Assembly (NCBI RefSeq): GCF_005876855.1
Contig: NZ_QLAE01000018.1
Location: 26,369-90,368 of the forward strand
Reading direction: 5' to 3'
Source: Stutzerimonas nosocomialis
GTDB lineage: Bacteria; Pseudomonadota; Gammaproteobacteria; Pseudomonadales; Pseudomonadaceae
DNA length: 64,000 nt
Shown: positions 19,258 to 29,512 of the stretch, in pieces
Numbering within the stretch: position 1 is the first letter of the stretch
Layout: each line of letters opens with the position of its first letter
The notes under the pieces: generated by a model
Told to the model about the DNA's origin: nothing
What the model saw: the letters and a program-made list of their open reading frames with translations, nothing else
The model's database searches: none
Made by a program: the position numbers and the translations under genes

Positions 19258-20136
19258 ATGGCGCCCAAGGACCTGCTGCTCGCCTTAGTCGTGATCGTCG
19301 TCTGGGGGCTGAACTTCGTCGTCATCAAGGTCGGCCTGCACGACATGCCGCCGATGCTCCTGGGGGCGCTGCGCTTCACGCTCGCCGCGATCCCGGCCGT
19401 GTTCTTCATCCGGCGGCCGGCGGTCCCGCTGCGCTGGATGCTGGCCTATGGGCTGACGATCTCGTTCGGCCAGTTCGCCTTCCTGTTCTCGGCGATGAAC
19501 CAGGGCATGCCGGCGGGCCTGGCGTCGCTGGTGCTGCAGTCGCAGGCCTTCTTCACGCTGTTCTTCGCGGCGATGTTCCTCGGCGAACGCATCCGGGCGG
19601 CCAATCTGCTGGGCCTGGTGATGGCGGCGGCCGGCCTGTTTCTGATCGGTTCCCAGGGCGAACGGGGGACGACCCTGACCGGCTTCCTGCTGACCATCGG
19701 CGCGGCGTCGATGTGGGCGATGGGCAACATCGTCACGCGCAAGGTGGGCAAGGTGAACCTGGTGGGGCTGGTGGTCTGGGGCAGCCTGATCCCGCCGCTG
19801 CCGTTCCTGGCGATGTCCTGGTTCCTCGAGGGGCCGGAGCTGATCGCGACCTCGTTGCGCCAGTTCGGCTGGAACTCATTCCTGGTGCTCGCGTACCTCG
19901 CCTTCGGGGCCACCATTCTCGGCTACGGCCTCTGGAGCCGCCTGCTGTCGCGCTATCCGGCGGGGCAGGTGGCGCCGTTCTCGCTGCTGGTGCCGGTGAT
20001 CGGCCTGAGCTCGTCGGCGCTGCTGCTGGGTGAAGCGCTCGGCCCGTTGCAGATGGCCGGGGCGCTGCTGGTCATGCTGGGCCTGCTGGTCAACGTGTTC
20101 GGTGGCTGGCTGTTCGGCAGGCTCCGCCTCGCCTGA
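19258..20136 (+). CDS. EamA/DMT-family transporter
   Basis: This 292-residue protein has ten predicted transmembrane helices and two EamA repeats. Features include VVWGLNFVVIKVGLHDMPPMLLGALRF and GATILGYGLWSRLLSRYPAGQVAPFSLLVPVIGLSSS, typical of the EamA branch that exports cysteine and O-acetylserine pathway metabolites. The ATG at 19258 follows a GGAG site. The substrate is inferred only loosely. Confidence 0.85.
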   Translation: MAPKDLLLALVVIVVWGLNFVVIKVGLHDMPPMLLGALRFTLAAIPAVFFIRRPAVPLRWMLAYGLTISFGQFAFLFSAMNQGMPAGLASLVLQSQAFFTLFFAAMFLGERIRAANLLGLVMAAAGLFLIGSQGERGTTLTGFLLTIGAASMWAMGNIVTRKVGKVNLVGLVVWGSLIPPLPFLAMSWFLEGPELIATSLRQFGWNSFLVLAYLAFGATILGYGLWSRLLSRYPAGQVAPFSLLVPVIGLSSSALLLGEALGPLQMAGALLVMLGLLVNVFGGWLFGRLRLA

Positions 20137-20154
20137 GGCGAAGCCTGCGCTTCC

Positions 20155-22077
20155 TCAGACCTTGAAGCGGCCGATCAGCAGGTTCAGCTCGTTGCCGAGT
20201 CGCGCCAGCTCGACGGTGGACGCGGCGGTCTCCTCGGCGGCAGCGGCGGACTGATCGGCCACGTCGCGCACGTTGAGCACGCTGCGGTTGACCTCTTCGG
20301 CCACCGAACTCTGCTCTTCGGCCGCCGTGGCGATCTGCATGTTCATGGCCTGGATCATCGAGACGGTCTGGGTGATCGCCTCCAGTTCCTCGCCGACCTT
20401 GCGCGCCAGATCGACGGTTTCCAACGCCAGTGCGCTGCTGCTCTGCATCATGCTCGACGCGTCCTGCGACCCTTTTTGCAGGCTGCCGATCAAGGTCTCG
20501 ATCTGGGCGGTGGATTGCTGGGTGCGCTGGGCCAGGCCACGCACCTCGTCGGCCACCACCGCAAACCCACGGCCGGCTTCGCCGGCACGCGCCGCTTCGA
20601 TCGCCGCGTTGAGCGCCAGCAGATTGGTCTGCTCGGCGATGCCGTTTATGACGGTGAGCACGGTGCTGATGTTGGCGCTTTCCTGGTTCAGGCGCCCCAT
20701 GGCTTCGGCCGAGAGGCTTACCTCGCTGGTGAGTTTGTCGATCTGGGTAAGGGCGCGCTTGACCGCGGTGTTGCCCTGAACGGCTTGGCGATCGGCACGT
20801 TGCGCCGCTTCGGAGGCTTCACCGGCGTTCTGTGCCACTTCGTGCACCGTGGCGGCCATTTCGTTCATGGCGGTGGCAACCTGATCGGTTTCCATGCGTT
20901 GATTGTTGACACCAGCACTGGTCTGTTCGGTGACGGCCGAAAGCTCCTCGGCCGCGGCGGCGAGCTGGGTGGTAATACCGCCGATCTGAGCCAGCAGGTC
21001 GCGCAGATTGTTGCGGGTGCGGCTCATGGCATCGAGCAGCAGGCCGAATTCGTCGCCGCGCTTCTCGGTGGGCTGGCCGGTCATGTCGCCGGCGCCGATA
21101 CCTTCGGCGATCTTCACCGCCTGACTCAGGGGCTGGGTGATCTGGCGCACCATCCATGCGCTCAGCACCACGCCGGCGAGCAGGGCGAGGAGGGTCGCGC
21201 CGAGCATGCGCAGCTTGCTGGAAGCCGCGTCTTCGGCGCGCTTGGCGTTTTGAGCAGCGCCGATGCCGACGGCAGCGGTGTAGAAATTTTCGAAGTTGTT
21301 ACCCATTTCGGCGTGTGCCTTGCGTTCGGTGTCGACGATCGGCGGCAATTTTTCAACCAGGCCGATGTATTCCTCAGCGGCGGCTTTGATCATCTGCAGG
21401 CTCTGCGCCTGGGAGCCCACTAGCTCCTGGGCCAGTACGTCGATGACATCGCGCAGGGTCTGGAACTGCTGTTGCAGGAGCAGCAGCGACTTGTCCGACT
21501 CGTCCAGCAAGTAACCGCGAACGGCGAAGCGCAGCTGGCGGTTCTGCCTGGACAGGTTGGCAACCTGTAGAGCGAGTGACGCCGTCTCACGGTCCTGGTG
21601 GACGACAGGGTTATCGATGGCCCCGCTCCAGCGCGCCTCCAGTGCAGCGATGAGCTTGTCGGCGGTATCGCCCGAGGCGACCCAATTGCGACGCGTCGCG
21701 ACCTTGAGTTCTTTAGCCGCGACCAGCGCCTTGAAGCTCTTCTGGTAGTTCAGCGTTTCGGCTGCCATGGAGTCCAGAAGGCGAAGGTCCTTCGGATCGG
21801 TGAATTTGCGCTTTTCCTGGTTGATCATCGCGATGACTTCCGCAACCAGTGCATCGAGCCGTTCCACCTGTTTCGGGTCGCTGGTGGCCTCGAAGGTCAT
21901 CTGTGCATGGCGGATGTCGTTGGCCTTGTCCAGCATCAGCGAGGCGGTCTGGGCCTTGTCGCTGCGTGAAATCAGCATGTCCAGACCTTGTATGCCGATA
22001 GCCGCTGTCGCGAGGGTGAGCAGCAGCACGGCGGCAAAGCCCAGGCCCAGCTTGTAGCTTACCTTGAGGTTTTTCAT
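20155..22077 (-). CDS. Methyl-accepting chemotaxis protein with large helical periplasmic domain (HBM-like)
   Basis: This 640-residue chemoreceptor has an N-terminal transmembrane helix (about residues 12-32) and a periplasmic ligand-binding region of about 250 residues, almost entirely helical. A second transmembrane helix lies near 290-310, followed by a HAMP domain and the cytoplasmic signalling hairpin with the invariant tip [32 protein letters not shown]. The size and helical character of the sensor fit the helical bimodular (HBM) domain found in McpS-type receptors for organic acids; ligand identity is not visible. No CheBR-binding pentapeptide is present at the C-terminus. Confidence 0.92.
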   Translation of the reverse strand: MKNLKVSYKLGLGFAAVLLLTLATAAIGIQGLDMLISRSDKAQTASLMLDKANDIRHAQMTFEATSDPKQVERLDALVAEVIAMINQEKRKFTDPKDLRLLDSMAAETLNYQKSFKALVAAKELKVATRRNWVASGDTADKLIAALEARWSGAIDNPVVHQDRETASLALQVANLSRQNRQLRFAVRGYLLDESDKSLLLLQQQFQTLRDVIDVLAQELVGSQAQSLQMIKAAAEEYIGLVEKLPPIVDTERKAHAEMGNNFENFYTAAVGIGAAQNAKRAEDAASSKLRMLGATLLALLAGVVLSAWMVRQITQPLSQAVKIAEGIGAGDMTGQPTEKRGDEFGLLLDAMSRTRNNLRDLLAQIGGITTQLAAAAEELSAVTEQTSAGVNNQRMETDQVATAMNEMAATVHEVAQNAGEASEAAQRADRQAVQGNTAVKRALTQIDKLTSEVSLSAEAMGRLNQESANISTVLTVINGIAEQTNLLALNAAIEAARAGEAGRGFAVVADEVRGLAQRTQQSTAQIETLIGSLQKGSQDASSMMQSSSALALETVDLARKVGEELEAITQTVSMIQAMNMQIATAAEEQSSVAEEVNRSVLNVRDVADQSAAAAEETAASTVELARLGNELNLLIGRFKV

Positions 22078-22248
22078 AGGCGTGTCTCGTTGGCGGGCGG
22101 GTGCCCTTTTTGGAATTGTTCTTCGTTATCGGCGCGCACCCCGGCCTGCTGCAGCCTTGCCGTCAGCTGTAGAGATAAAACTGTGACCGTTTAGTCATTT
22201 TTACTCTTGCAAGTCCGGAGCGCTTCGGATGGAGGATGACGCAGGAGC

Positions 22249-22569
22249 CTAGCGACGCAGCCGCTCGGCGGTGATTTCCGGCAGTTCCTGGCGGCGCATG
22301 TAGAGCATCAGCGGTTCGCCGACGCCGAGGCGGTCGTGGATGTTCTGGTCGAGCAGCAGCTGGATGAGTTCGCGCTTGAGCGTCATCAGACCGTTGCCCT
22401 GGGGCTGCCAGACGAATTCACAGGTGGGAGCGATGCTGTCTTCGGCGACGTCCAGGCCGAAGGCGTCTTCGCTGAAGCGGACGATGTGGGTTCCGGTCTT
22501 GCCGTTGAACCCGACGAAGCCCTTGAGCTGGTCGGCGGCGGCGCAGATGTCGGCGGATGTGGTGGCCAT
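22249..22569 (-). CDS. Conserved hypothetical protein (106 aa)
   Basis: This soluble 106-residue protein starts MATTSADICAAADQLKGFVG and has a mixed alpha/beta pattern with no signal or membrane segment. Coding periodicity and a plausible ribosome site support it. The sequence looks like a Pseudomonas-conserved protein of unknown function. It lies between the chemoreceptor and the YebC-type gene, all on the minus strand but widely spaced. Confidence 0.65.
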   Translation of the reverse strand: MATTSADICAAADQLKGFVGFNGKTGTHIVRFSEDAFGLDVAEDSIAPTCEFVWQPQGNGLMTLKRELIQLLLDQNIHDRLGVGEPLMLYMRRQELPEITAERLRR

Positions 22570-22686
22570 GGTAAACCTCGCGGATAACGGATCGATGGTT
22601 TACACGCACGGCAAAGGAGGCGCTCCCTTCTGGGTGGGAGTCGCTGCCGCGGCCCCGGGGCTACCCGAGGCTCGCAGCGGACGGGC

Positions 22687-23388
22687 TCAGCCCGCCAGAC
22701 CCACGTAGACGTTCTGCACGTCGTCGTGGGCGTCGAGCGCCTCGAGGAAGGCTTCGACCTCTTCGAGTTCGGGGCCCGACAGGCTCACCGGGTTCTTCGG
22801 GCGGTAGCCGAGCTGGGCGGCGGTCACGGTGAAACCCTGGGCGGGCAGGGCGCGGCAGACCGCGTCCATGTCCGTCGGATCGCTGAGGAACAGCGTGGCG
22901 CCATTCTCAGCCGGTTCGAAATCCTGGGCGCCGGCCTCGATGGCCGCCAGTTCCGGATCGGCATCGGCCTCGGCCGGGGAGGCCTCGATCATGCCCAGGT
23001 AGTCGAAGTCCCAGGCGACCGAGCCGGACGCGCCGAGCTGGCCCTTGCGGAACAGCACGCGAATCTCGGCGACGGTCCGGTTGATGTTGTCGGTCAGGCA
23101 TTCGACGATCAGCGGCACCTGGTGGGGCGCGAAGCCTTCGTAGGTGGTGCGCTCGAACTGCACGGTGTCGCCGAGCAGCCCGGCGCCTTTCTTGATGGCG
23201 CGCTCCAGCGTCTCGCGCGGCATCGAGGCCTTCTTGGCCTGCTCGACGACCAGTCGCAGGCGCGGGTTCATGTCCGGGTCCGGGCCGCTGCGGGCGGCGA
23301 TCATGATTTCCTTCGACAGCTTGCCGAAGATGCGGCCCTTGGCGTTGGCCGCCGCTTCCTTATGTTTGGCTTTCCACTGTGCGCCCAT
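22687..23388 (-). CDS. YebC/PmpR-family protein, YeeN-type paralogue
   Basis: This 233-residue protein begins [20 protein letters not shown]. That start marks the YeeN branch rather than the canonical YebC/PmpR start (MAGHSKW). The family signatures [21 protein letters not shown] and AIKKGAG are intact. YebC-family proteins bind DNA as regulators, and recent work links them to ribosomes at proline-rich stalls; which applies to this paralogue is unknown. The in-frame region upstream of the ATG at 23388 is a shadow of the neighbouring reductase. Confidence 0.9.
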   Translation of the reverse strand: MGAQWKAKHKEAAANAKGRIFGKLSKEIMIAARSGPDPDMNPRLRLVVEQAKKASMPRETLERAIKKGAGLLGDTVQFERTTYEGFAPHQVPLIVECLTDNINRTVAEIRVLFRKGQLGASGSVAWDFDYLGMIEASPAEADADPELAAIEAGAQDFEPAENGATLFLSDPTDMDAVCRALPAQGFTVTAAQLGYRPKNPVSLSGPELEEVEAFLEALDAHDDVQNVYVGLAG

Positions 23389-23528
23389 GGCTGATCTCTT
23401 TTCGTGAAAGGGGGCCGGCTCCGGTGAGGTCACGGGGCCGGCGTGGAGCGCGATTCTAGTCGCTCCGGCGAGGAAGGGCATCCACCCGGCTGCGTCCATT
23501 CGGCGCGTGGGCCGCCGGACGGCCGCGA

Positions 23529-24464
23529 TCAGTAGCCGCGCTGGCGGTCGACCAGGTAGCTCAGCGGCTCGCCACGGACCAGCGCCTGCAGGTTGGCGGC
23601 CACCGCTTCGGCGGCGCTGCGCATGTCGGTCAGCGCCGCGACATGGGGCAGCAGGGTGATCTGCGGGTGCTGCCAGAACGGGTGTCCGGCCGGCAATGGT
23701 TCCTCGGCGAAGGCATCGAGCACGGCGTGGCCGAGCTGGCCGTCGTCCAGGGCCTGCAGCAGGTCCTGCTCGATCAGGTGCGCGCCGCGCGCGAGATTGA
23801 CCAGGCTGGCGCCTCGCCGCATCGCGGCGAACAGCTGCCGGTTCAGCAGGCCTCGGGTCGCCGGCGTCAGGGGCAGCAGGTTGATGAGGATGTCGCACTG
23901 CGGCAGCAGCTCCTGCAGCGCCTGGTCCGTGCTGCAGGTGTCGATACCCGGCTCGGCCGCGGCGGTGCGCTGGCTCCAGCCGGTCACCCGGTAACCGAGC
24001 GCGGCGAGCTGGCGCGCGGCGCGGCGGCCCAGCTGTCCCATGCCCAGCACCCCGATCCGGACGTCGCAGGCCCGGCGCTGTTCGAGCTGGCGCCATAGTC
24101 CTTCGCGCTGCTGGCGCTGGTAGGCGAAGAAGCCGCGATGCAGCGAGAGGCTGGCCCAGACGGCGGTTTCGGCCATCGCCGCGCTCATGTACGGATCGAC
24201 CATACGCGCCACCGGCACGCCGGCGGGCAGGCTGTCGTCCGCCATCAGCCGATCCACCCCGGCCCACAGCGACTGGATCAGGCGCAGCCCGGGCAGCCCC
24301 CGCAGCGAGCCGGGCGGCGGGTTGGCCACCACCGCGACCTCTATCCGCTCGGCCGCTTCGTCCCGGTCCAGGTGCCAGTGGGCATCCGGGATCTGCGCCT
24401 GCAGCACCCGCAGCCACTGGTCGCGTTCGCACGCATCGAAACTGCCGCAAAGAAGAATGTGCAT
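23529..24464 (-). CDS. ghrA: Glyoxylate/hydroxypyruvate reductase A-like D-2-hydroxyacid dehydrogenase
   Basis: This 311-residue NAD(P)-dependent D-2-hydroxyacid dehydrogenase has a Rossmann motif [13 protein letters not shown]. The catalytic arginine is in NLARGAHL, the glutamate in DAFAEEPLP and the histidine in LLPHVAALT. Overall pattern and length fit GhrA, which reduces glyoxylate and hydroxypyruvate. No partner genes suggest another substrate. The symbol is given by similarity. Confidence 0.82.
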   Translation of the reverse strand: MHILLCGSFDACERDQWLRVLQAQIPDAHWHLDRDEAAERIEVAVVANPPPGSLRGLPGLRLIQSLWAGVDRLMADDSLPAGVPVARMVDPYMSAAMAETAVWASLSLHRGFFAYQRQQREGLWRQLEQRRACDVRIGVLGMGQLGRRAARQLAALGYRVTGWSQRTAAAEPGIDTCSTDQALQELLPQCDILINLLPLTPATRGLLNRQLFAAMRRGASLVNLARGAHLIEQDLLQALDDGQLGHAVLDAFAEEPLPAGHPFWQHPQITLLPHVAALTDMRSAAEAVAANLQALVRGEPLSYLVDRQRGY

Positions 24465-24621
24465 ATCACTGCCTTCGCCTGGGGATTGCCCAAGAGCCTA
24501 AAGGCTTTGCCTGGCGACGGCCACGCCCGTCTCGCCGTCGGAACTGTTGCGCCGGGGGCGGCCTCTGAATAACGACAACGAGGCGCCCACGCGTCATTCG
24601 ACCCTACCTGGAGGACATCGC

Positions 24622-24864
24622 ATGGAACTACCCAACAAAGACCTGGGCACGCTGTTCGAACAACTCGGGCTGGCTTCCGACGAGGCCAGCATCGACGCCT
24701 TCATCGCCCAGCATTACCCGCTGCCCGATGACGTGAAGGTGTCCGAGGCGCCGTTCTGGAACGACGCCCAGCGCACTTTCCTCAAGGACGAACTGCTCGA
24801 GGATGCCGAGTGGGCGCCCATCGTCGACGAGCTCAACGTGCGCCTGCACGAAAACATGCGCTGA
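24622..24864 (+). CDS. DUF2789-family small protein
   Basis: This 80-residue acidic protein starts MELPNKDLGTLFEQLGL and contains the family pattern FWNDAQRTFLKDELLEDAEW. The ATG at 24622 has GGAGG about eight bases upstream. DUF2789 proteins are common in pseudomonads and have no established function. Confidence 0.8.
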   Translation: MELPNKDLGTLFEQLGLASDEASIDAFIAQHYPLPDDVKVSEAPFWNDAQRTFLKDELLEDAEWAPIVDELNVRLHENMR

Positions 24865-25049
24865 GCGTCGCGCCTGGCGCCTGCCCTTGCCTGCAGGGGG
24901 CCGGGCGCTATGCGAACGGCCCCGGGGCGGCCTGGCAGCGAGCTGCCCCGCACCCGGCGATACGGCCATGGCGAGTGCCGTTCCACAGCGGCCCGGCAGG
25001 CGCGATAATCCGTCTCTTTCCCTCCCTTCATCCCCCGGCAGGTTCGTTC

Positions 25050-25871
25050 ATGGCTACCACCACCGCACATCCCCTGGATCTCGACGCACGCTACGCCAGC
25101 GCGCGGGCCATCGCCCAGGAGGCCGCTCGCAGGGGCATGGCCTATTACGCGCGACGCGAGGAGCTGATCGTCGAGCACAAGGAGGGCAACCTGCAGGACG
25201 TGGTGAGTGCCGCCGACCAGGAAATCGAGCTGTTCATCCGCGCCGAACTCGCCAGGCGCTTTCCCGAGGACGGGCTCCTCGGCGAGGAGGGCGGCGGCGC
25301 CGACCTGGGCGCGCGCTGCGTCTGGGTGATCGATCCCATCGACGGCACGGCCTGTTTCCTCAACGGCCTGCACAACTGGTGCGTGTCGATCGGACTCCTG
25401 GTCGATGGCGAGCCGGTGATCGGCGCCATCGCCGATCCCAATCACGACGAGCTGTTCCATGCCTGCCGGGGCCGTGGCGCCTTCGTCAACGAGACGCCGC
25501 TCAAGGTCAGCGAGGCCACCCATGTCGGCCAGGGCGTCATGGGGACCGGGACGTTTCACAGCAAGGGCAAGGGCAACTTCATTCCCTTCCTGGAAAAGCT
25601 GCTGGCCGAGGGCGGGATGTTCTTTCGCAACGGCTCCGGCGCCCTGATGACCGCCTATGTCGCCGCCGGCCGCCTGATCGGCTACCACGAGACCCACCTC
25701 AAGAGCTGGGATTGCCTGGCCGGGGTGGTGATGGTCGAGGAGGCCGGCGGGCGCATCAACGACTTCTTTCGTAACGACGGGTTACTGCACGGCAACCCCT
25801 ACCTGGCTGCCGCGCCGGGCGTGTACGAACAGCTGGCGCGAATGATCGGCCCGTCGCTGGACGGCGATTGA
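25050..25871 (+). CDS. Inositol monophosphatase family protein
   Basis: This 273-residue Mg-dependent, Li-sensitive-type phosphatase has metal-binding motifs LGEEGGG, WVIDPIDGTACFLNGL and, C-terminally, HLKSWDCLAGVVMVEEAGG. It is a second member of the family, distinct from SuhB in sequence start and gene context. The substrate could be inositol phosphate, histidinol phosphate or a nucleotide; neighbours do not help. The start at 25050 was chosen because conservation begins there. Confidence 0.88.
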   Translation: MATTTAHPLDLDARYASARAIAQEAARRGMAYYARREELIVEHKEGNLQDVVSAADQEIELFIRAELARRFPEDGLLGEEGGGADLGARCVWVIDPIDGTACFLNGLHNWCVSIGLLVDGEPVIGAIADPNHDELFHACRGRGAFVNETPLKVSEATHVGQGVMGTGTFHSKGKGNFIPFLEKLLAEGGMFFRNGSGALMTAYVAAGRLIGYHETHLKSWDCLAGVVMVEEAGGRINDFFRNDGLLHGNPYLAAAPGVYEQLARMIGPSLDGD

Positions 25872-26063
25872 GGCATCCGTCGGAGAGACCTTGCATCGGA
25901 GCGGGCAGGGGCGCAGCCTGAATATCCGTCGTGGCGGAGCTTGCCCGACCGTTGCGATGGCTTACCGCGATCACGCGGATACAGGCCGTTCCATCCGGTC
26001 GTGCTGGGGCAAGCAGCGATGTTCTTCGCACCGGAGGAGGCTCTGCATAGCGAGGGTCAGCTC

Positions 26064-26324
26064 ATGAACACGATGCAATGTACTTACCGCGAACACACCA
26101 TCACCGCCGACGTCTTCGAGCACGCCGGCAGCCCGATGCCCTGGGCAGGGGGCTGTCGAATCAGCGCGCCGGACGGTCGTACCAGTCGACGCATGTCGTT
26201 ACCGGTCGAGCACGCGTTTCTGGCGGAGCTGGAACAGGCCCAGCGGGCGTCCATCGCCCATGGGAAATGGCTGGTGGATCAGAGCCTGGACCACGGTCGG
26301 GCCCTGTTCGCCCACGCCGCCTGA
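26064..26324 (+). CDS. Small hypothetical protein (86 aa)
   Basis: This soluble protein of 86 residues starts MNTMQCTYREHTITADVFEH. An upstream in-frame extension to 25941 is unlikely because GAGGG precedes the ATG at 26064. A strong terminator follows its stop directly, which supports a real transcription unit. Family not recognised. Confidence 0.55.
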   Translation: MNTMQCTYREHTITADVFEHAGSPMPWAGGCRISAPDGRTSRRMSLPVEHAFLAELEQAQRASIAHGKWLVDQSLDHGRALFAHAA

Positions 26325-26341
26325 AGGCGGCCGGCAAGACG

Positions 26342-26373
26342 AAAAAGGGGCTGCCTGGGCAGCCCCTTTTTTT
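26342..26373. terminator. Bidirectional rho-independent terminator
   Basis: GGGGCTGC (26347-26354) pairs with GCAGCCCC (26359-26366). Five A residues lie on the left and seven T residues on the right. It separates the plus-strand small gene from the minus-strand membrane-protein gene. Confidence 0.88.
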
Positions 26374-26398
26374 CAGGGTGCGACTTTTGCTGGCGGTC

Positions 26399-26956
26399 TC
26401 AGCCCAGCAGGAAGCCGATGAGGGTCAGCGCCCAGATGATCGCTCCGAGCAGGATCCAGAGCACGTTCGCCCAGGTGAACTGGGCGTTGCCCTGGCCGAG
26501 CGAGTCGCCGCTGGCCCGGTTGGCCATCTTCTGGAAGGTGACGAGCGGCATCGCGCAGGCCAGCGAGACCAGAATGGTCACCAGGTTGAGCACCCCCGGC
26601 GCCTCGCCGCCAACAATGAAGTTGAGCGCGGTCGACGCGATCACCAGCACGACATAAACCGTCGCGCTGCCGATGTAGTCCCACCGGCCGAGCCCCTCGG
26701 CTTCCAGCCGCCGGGAGATCGCGCGGCCCAGCGCATGCATGAAGAAGATCTGGAAGAACGATCGGGCGATCGGCCAGACCTTTTCGCCGGTGGTGGCCCG
26801 GTACGCCTGCCAGTGCTTGTACAGGCAGTACCAGGCATAGAGACCGAAGGTCGCGAGGTACAGGACCATCAGCTTGCGTATCGAGGTCACGAAGAAGGCG
26901 CTGTCGGTGGTCGGTTCCACCAGCTCGGCGGCAGGTGCCTGGTAGATATTTTCCAT
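26399..26956 (-). CDS. Inner-membrane protein of unknown function (185 aa)
   Basis: The protein has about four predicted transmembrane helices and starts MENIYQAPAAELVEP, a short soluble lead of the kind seen before several DUF4234-like membrane domains. KLMVLYLATFGLYAWYCLYKHW is a characteristic first membrane segment. An AGGA site favours the ATG at 26956 over the one at 26980. Function is not known. Confidence 0.7.
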   Translation of the reverse strand: MENIYQAPAAELVEPTTDSAFFVTSIRKLMVLYLATFGLYAWYCLYKHWQAYRATTGEKVWPIARSFFQIFFMHALGRAISRRLEAEGLGRWDYIGSATVYVVLVIASTALNFIVGGEAPGVLNLVTILVSLACAMPLVTFQKMANRASGDSLGQGNAQFTWANVLWILLGAIIWALTLIGFLLG

Positions 26957-27060
26957 GTCCGTCCCTGGTTGCGAAGTCATTGGCGGGCGCGACTATCCTC
27001 CAGTTCGCCGGGCAGGGAAAGAGGCTGCGTTCGCCAGCTGTGAGCCGTCTCTCGACCGCC

Positions 27061-27795
27061 CTAGAGGTTGCGCCAGATCAGCTGCACTCCGGCGACGAAC
27101 ATGCCCAGGCGGGCGATGCGATAGAACCAGGTGTGGTTGATCCGCGATTGCAGCCAGAGGCCGGTCCAGACGCCGAACGGCACGATGGGCGCGAGCATCA
27201 GGCTCATCAGGAGATTCTCCCGGCTGAACTGGCCGAGCGCGGTGTAGGGGATCAGCTTCATCGCGTTGGTCAGCAGGAAGAACATGTTGATGGTGGCGAC
27301 ATAGCGCAGCTTTTCCAGCTGCTGCGGCAGCAGGTGCATCATCACCGGCGGTCCGCCGGCGTGGGCGACGAAGCTGGTGAAGCCGGCCAGGGTCGACAGG
27401 GCGGTGCCGCGACCGCGCTGCAGCGGACGTGGCGTCTGGCTGGTGTTGATCAGGCCGAGCAGCACGAACGACACGGCGATGATGCCCATCAGCAGGCCGA
27501 TCAGGTGCTCGTCGAGCAGCTCGAAGGTAAGCGAACCGATGAGGATGCCGATCAGCGCGCCGGGCAGCATCACCTTGAGGTTGGCCAGGTCCCATTTGCC
27601 GAAATAGGCCTTCAGGCCCACCACGTCGGCCAGGCAGAGGATCGGCAGCATGATCGCCACCGCCTGCTTGGGCGAGGTGGCCAGCGCCAGCAAGGGCACG
27701 GCGATGCCGCCCAGGGCGCCGCCGAAACCACCCTTGGACAGGCCGGTGAGAAAGACCGCGGGCAGGGCGAACAGCAGGAAGTCGGAAAGGCTCAT
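27061..27795 (-). CDS. TSUP-family permease (TauE/SafE)
   Basis: This 244-residue membrane protein has seven or eight helices and duplicated TSUP motifs. The first is GLSKGGFGGALGGIAVPLLAL near the start; the second is GFTSFVAHAGGPPVMMHLLP in the middle. The family exports sulfite, sulfoacetate or other organosulfur anions. No desulfonation genes adjoin it, so the substrate is open. Confidence 0.87.
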   Translation of the reverse strand: MSLSDFLLFALPAVFLTGLSKGGFGGALGGIAVPLLALATSPKQAVAIMLPILCLADVVGLKAYFGKWDLANLKVMLPGALIGILIGSLTFELLDEHLIGLLMGIIAVSFVLLGLINTSQTPRPLQRGRGTALSTLAGFTSFVAHAGGPPVMMHLLPQQLEKLRYVATINMFFLLTNAMKLIPYTALGQFSRENLLMSLMLAPIVPFGVWTGLWLQSRINHTWFYRIARLGMFVAGVQLIWRNL

Positions 27796-27863
27796 GGCGC
27801 ACGCGGCTGGGGGAAAGCGCGCAGCCTAGCAAACGGGCCGGGGGCAGGGGGAGCACCCGGCGA

Positions 27864-27885
27864 ACCGGGGCCGTATGGCCCCGGT
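27864..27885 (-). terminator. Hairpin downstream of the DUF3597 gene
   Basis: ACCGGGGCC (27864-27872) pairs exactly with GGCCCCGGT (27877-27885) around a GTAT loop, twelve bases beyond the DUF3597 stop. No T run follows, so it may slow or end transcription only with help. Confidence 0.5.
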
Positions 27886-27896
27886 CGCCAGGGGGG

Positions 27897-28412
27897 TCAG
27901 TCGGCGGCGCGCGCGAGCTCTTCCGGCACGGTACCGCCATTTTCCGCCAGCTTGCGCATGACGGCGCGGTGCAGCCAGATGTTCATCTGCGCCGAATCGG
28001 CCATCTTCTCGGGCGGGCAGCCGAGTTCGGTGGCGAGTGACTTGCGCGTCTCCAGGTCGCTGTCCAGGCCCAGCAGCTTGAGCAGATCGACGATGGAGTT
28101 GCGCCAGTCGAGCTTTTCCCAGTGCTGCTGCGCCAGGTTGTCCAGGTGCGTGGTCACATCCACCGGCGTGGTGTTCAACGGTGCGGTGTTCAGCGGCGCG
28201 GTGGCCCCTGCGGCGGCGCTCTGGCTGCTGGCGTCCGCATCCAGGTACTGCCCGGGCCCCGTGGTCGCGTTCTGCGCGGCGGTGGGACGCTCGGAGTCGA
28301 TCACCGGATCGGTCGCGGGGTTGTCACGCGCCTGCGGGTTCTGCGGCTCGGCCTTCTTGTGCGCCTCGTTGCTGACACCCAGTTTTTCCTTGATCTTGTC
28401 GAACAGGCCCAT
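27897..28412 (-). CDS. DUF3597-family protein
   Basis: This 171-residue protein starts MGLFDKIKEKLG, the hallmark lead of DUF3597. A low-complexity Ala/Pro/Thr linker contains the near-repeat APLNTAPLNTTPVD at about residues 72-85. A C-terminal globular part (HLDNLAQQHWEKLDWRNSIVDLLKLLGLDSD) resembles a small peptidoglycan- or phage-associated helical domain. Function is unknown. It is monocistronic, with a hairpin after it. Confidence 0.8.
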   Translation of the reverse strand: MGLFDKIKEKLGVSNEAHKKAEPQNPQARDNPATDPVIDSERPTAAQNATTGPGQYLDADASSQSAAAGATAPLNTAPLNTTPVDVTTHLDNLAQQHWEKLDWRNSIVDLLKLLGLDSDLETRKSLATELGCPPEKMADSAQMNIWLHRAVMRKLAENGGTVPEELARAAD

Positions 28413-28546
28413 AAGTCACCTCGTTTTCGGTTGTGTGGACTCCGCGTTGGACCATTCGGGCGCGCCCGTGACTCGGTCCGTAGGTCGGATGCCACGGCGC
28501 TGCGCTACCCGGGCCGGGCCTGGGTCGAGGCTGCCGGTCGCCGCGT

Positions 28547-29503
28547 TCAGGGGCGGGCGCCGACGGGGGCGCCGGCGCCGAGGCGCTGCAGGCTCTGCTG
28601 GTAGCCGCCGGCGTCCAGCGGCATGAAGCCGGTGAAGTGGATCCAGCTGCGCAGGTGGGTCAGGTAGTGGGTGAGGAACTCGCGCAGCCGGGGATTGCCG
28701 GTGAGGCTGCGTTCGTTGACGTAGAGGTAGAGGGGCCGCGTCAGCGGCTGATAGTCGCCGCTGCCGACCGTGGCGAGGGTCGGGTAGACCGGCCCCTTGC
28801 CGGCGTCCACGGCGACCAGCTTGAGCTCGTCCCAGTGCCGGTGATAGGCGCCGATGCCGAAGAAGCCCAGGGCATTGGGCGAATCGGCGATGCCCCGGGC
28901 CAGCGCTTCCTCGTCTTCGCTGGCATGGTAGTCGTGCCGGCTGCGGTGGGCCTGGCCGACGATGGCCTCGGTGAACACGTCGTAGGTGCCGGAGTTCTGG
29001 CCGCGGCCGAAGAGTTCCACGGGCTCGTCGGGCCAGTGCTCGCGGATCGCCTTCCAGGTGGTGATCTTCTCTTCGGCCTCGGGCGCCCAGAGCGTCTTCA
29101 ACTCCTCGACGGTGATGTCGTCGGCCCAGCGGTTGGCCGGGTTGACCACGATGGCGATGGAGTCGATCGCCACCGGCAGCTGGCGGAAGTGGATGTCGTG
29201 CTTCGCACACTCGGCCTGCTCGTGCGCGTTCATGTCCCGCGAGGCATTGGCGACATCGATCTCGCCGCGGCAGAAGGCGCGAAACCCGGCGCCGGAACCG
29301 GAAAACTCGACCTGGATGCTGCTGCCGGGCTGCGCGCGCTGGAAACGCCGCGCCGCCTCGAAGGTCACCGGGAACAGCGTGCTGGAGCCGTCGATGCGAA
29401 TGGGGCGCTGCTCGTCGCCCGTGGCCACGGCGCCGCCGGCGCCCAGCAGGGCGACCGTCAGTGCGAGGGTCGGGGTCTTGATCGTCCGGGTGATGCCCAT
29501 CAT
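28547..29503 (-). CDS. PstS-like phosphate-binding periplasmic protein
   Basis: This 318-residue protein has a signal peptide (to about residue 28) and a substrate-binding domain. The phosphate-binding loops are visible as DGSSTLFPVTFEAARRF, FSGSGAGFRAFCRGEIDVANASR and FGRGQNSGTYDVF. The order and spacing are those of PstS/SphX. No pstCAB genes adjoin it. Instead it is the last gene of an operon with a Na/Pi cotransporter, nine bases after the small coiled-coil gene. It may deliver or sense phosphate for that system. A second ATG three bases downstream fits the ribosome site equally well. Confidence 0.85.
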   Translation of the reverse strand: MMGITRTIKTPTLALTVALLGAGGAVATGDEQRPIRIDGSSTLFPVTFEAARRFQRAQPGSSIQVEFSGSGAGFRAFCRGEIDVANASRDMNAHEQAECAKHDIHFRQLPVAIDSIAIVVNPANRWADDITVEELKTLWAPEAEEKITTWKAIREHWPDEPVELFGRGQNSGTYDVFTEAIVGQAHRSRHDYHASEDEEALARGIADSPNALGFFGIGAYHRHWDELKLVAVDAGKGPVYPTLATVGSGDYQPLTRPLYLYVNERSLTGNPRLREFLTHYLTHLRSWIHFTGFMPLDAGGYQQSLQRLGAGAPVGARP

Positions 29504-29512
29504 GGGTCCTCG

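Noticed and set aside
22078-22248. Possible flagellar sigma-28 promoter upstream of the chemoreceptor
   Set aside because: GCCGATAA is present on the minus strand (22126-22133), but no TAAA element lies at the proper distance upstream.
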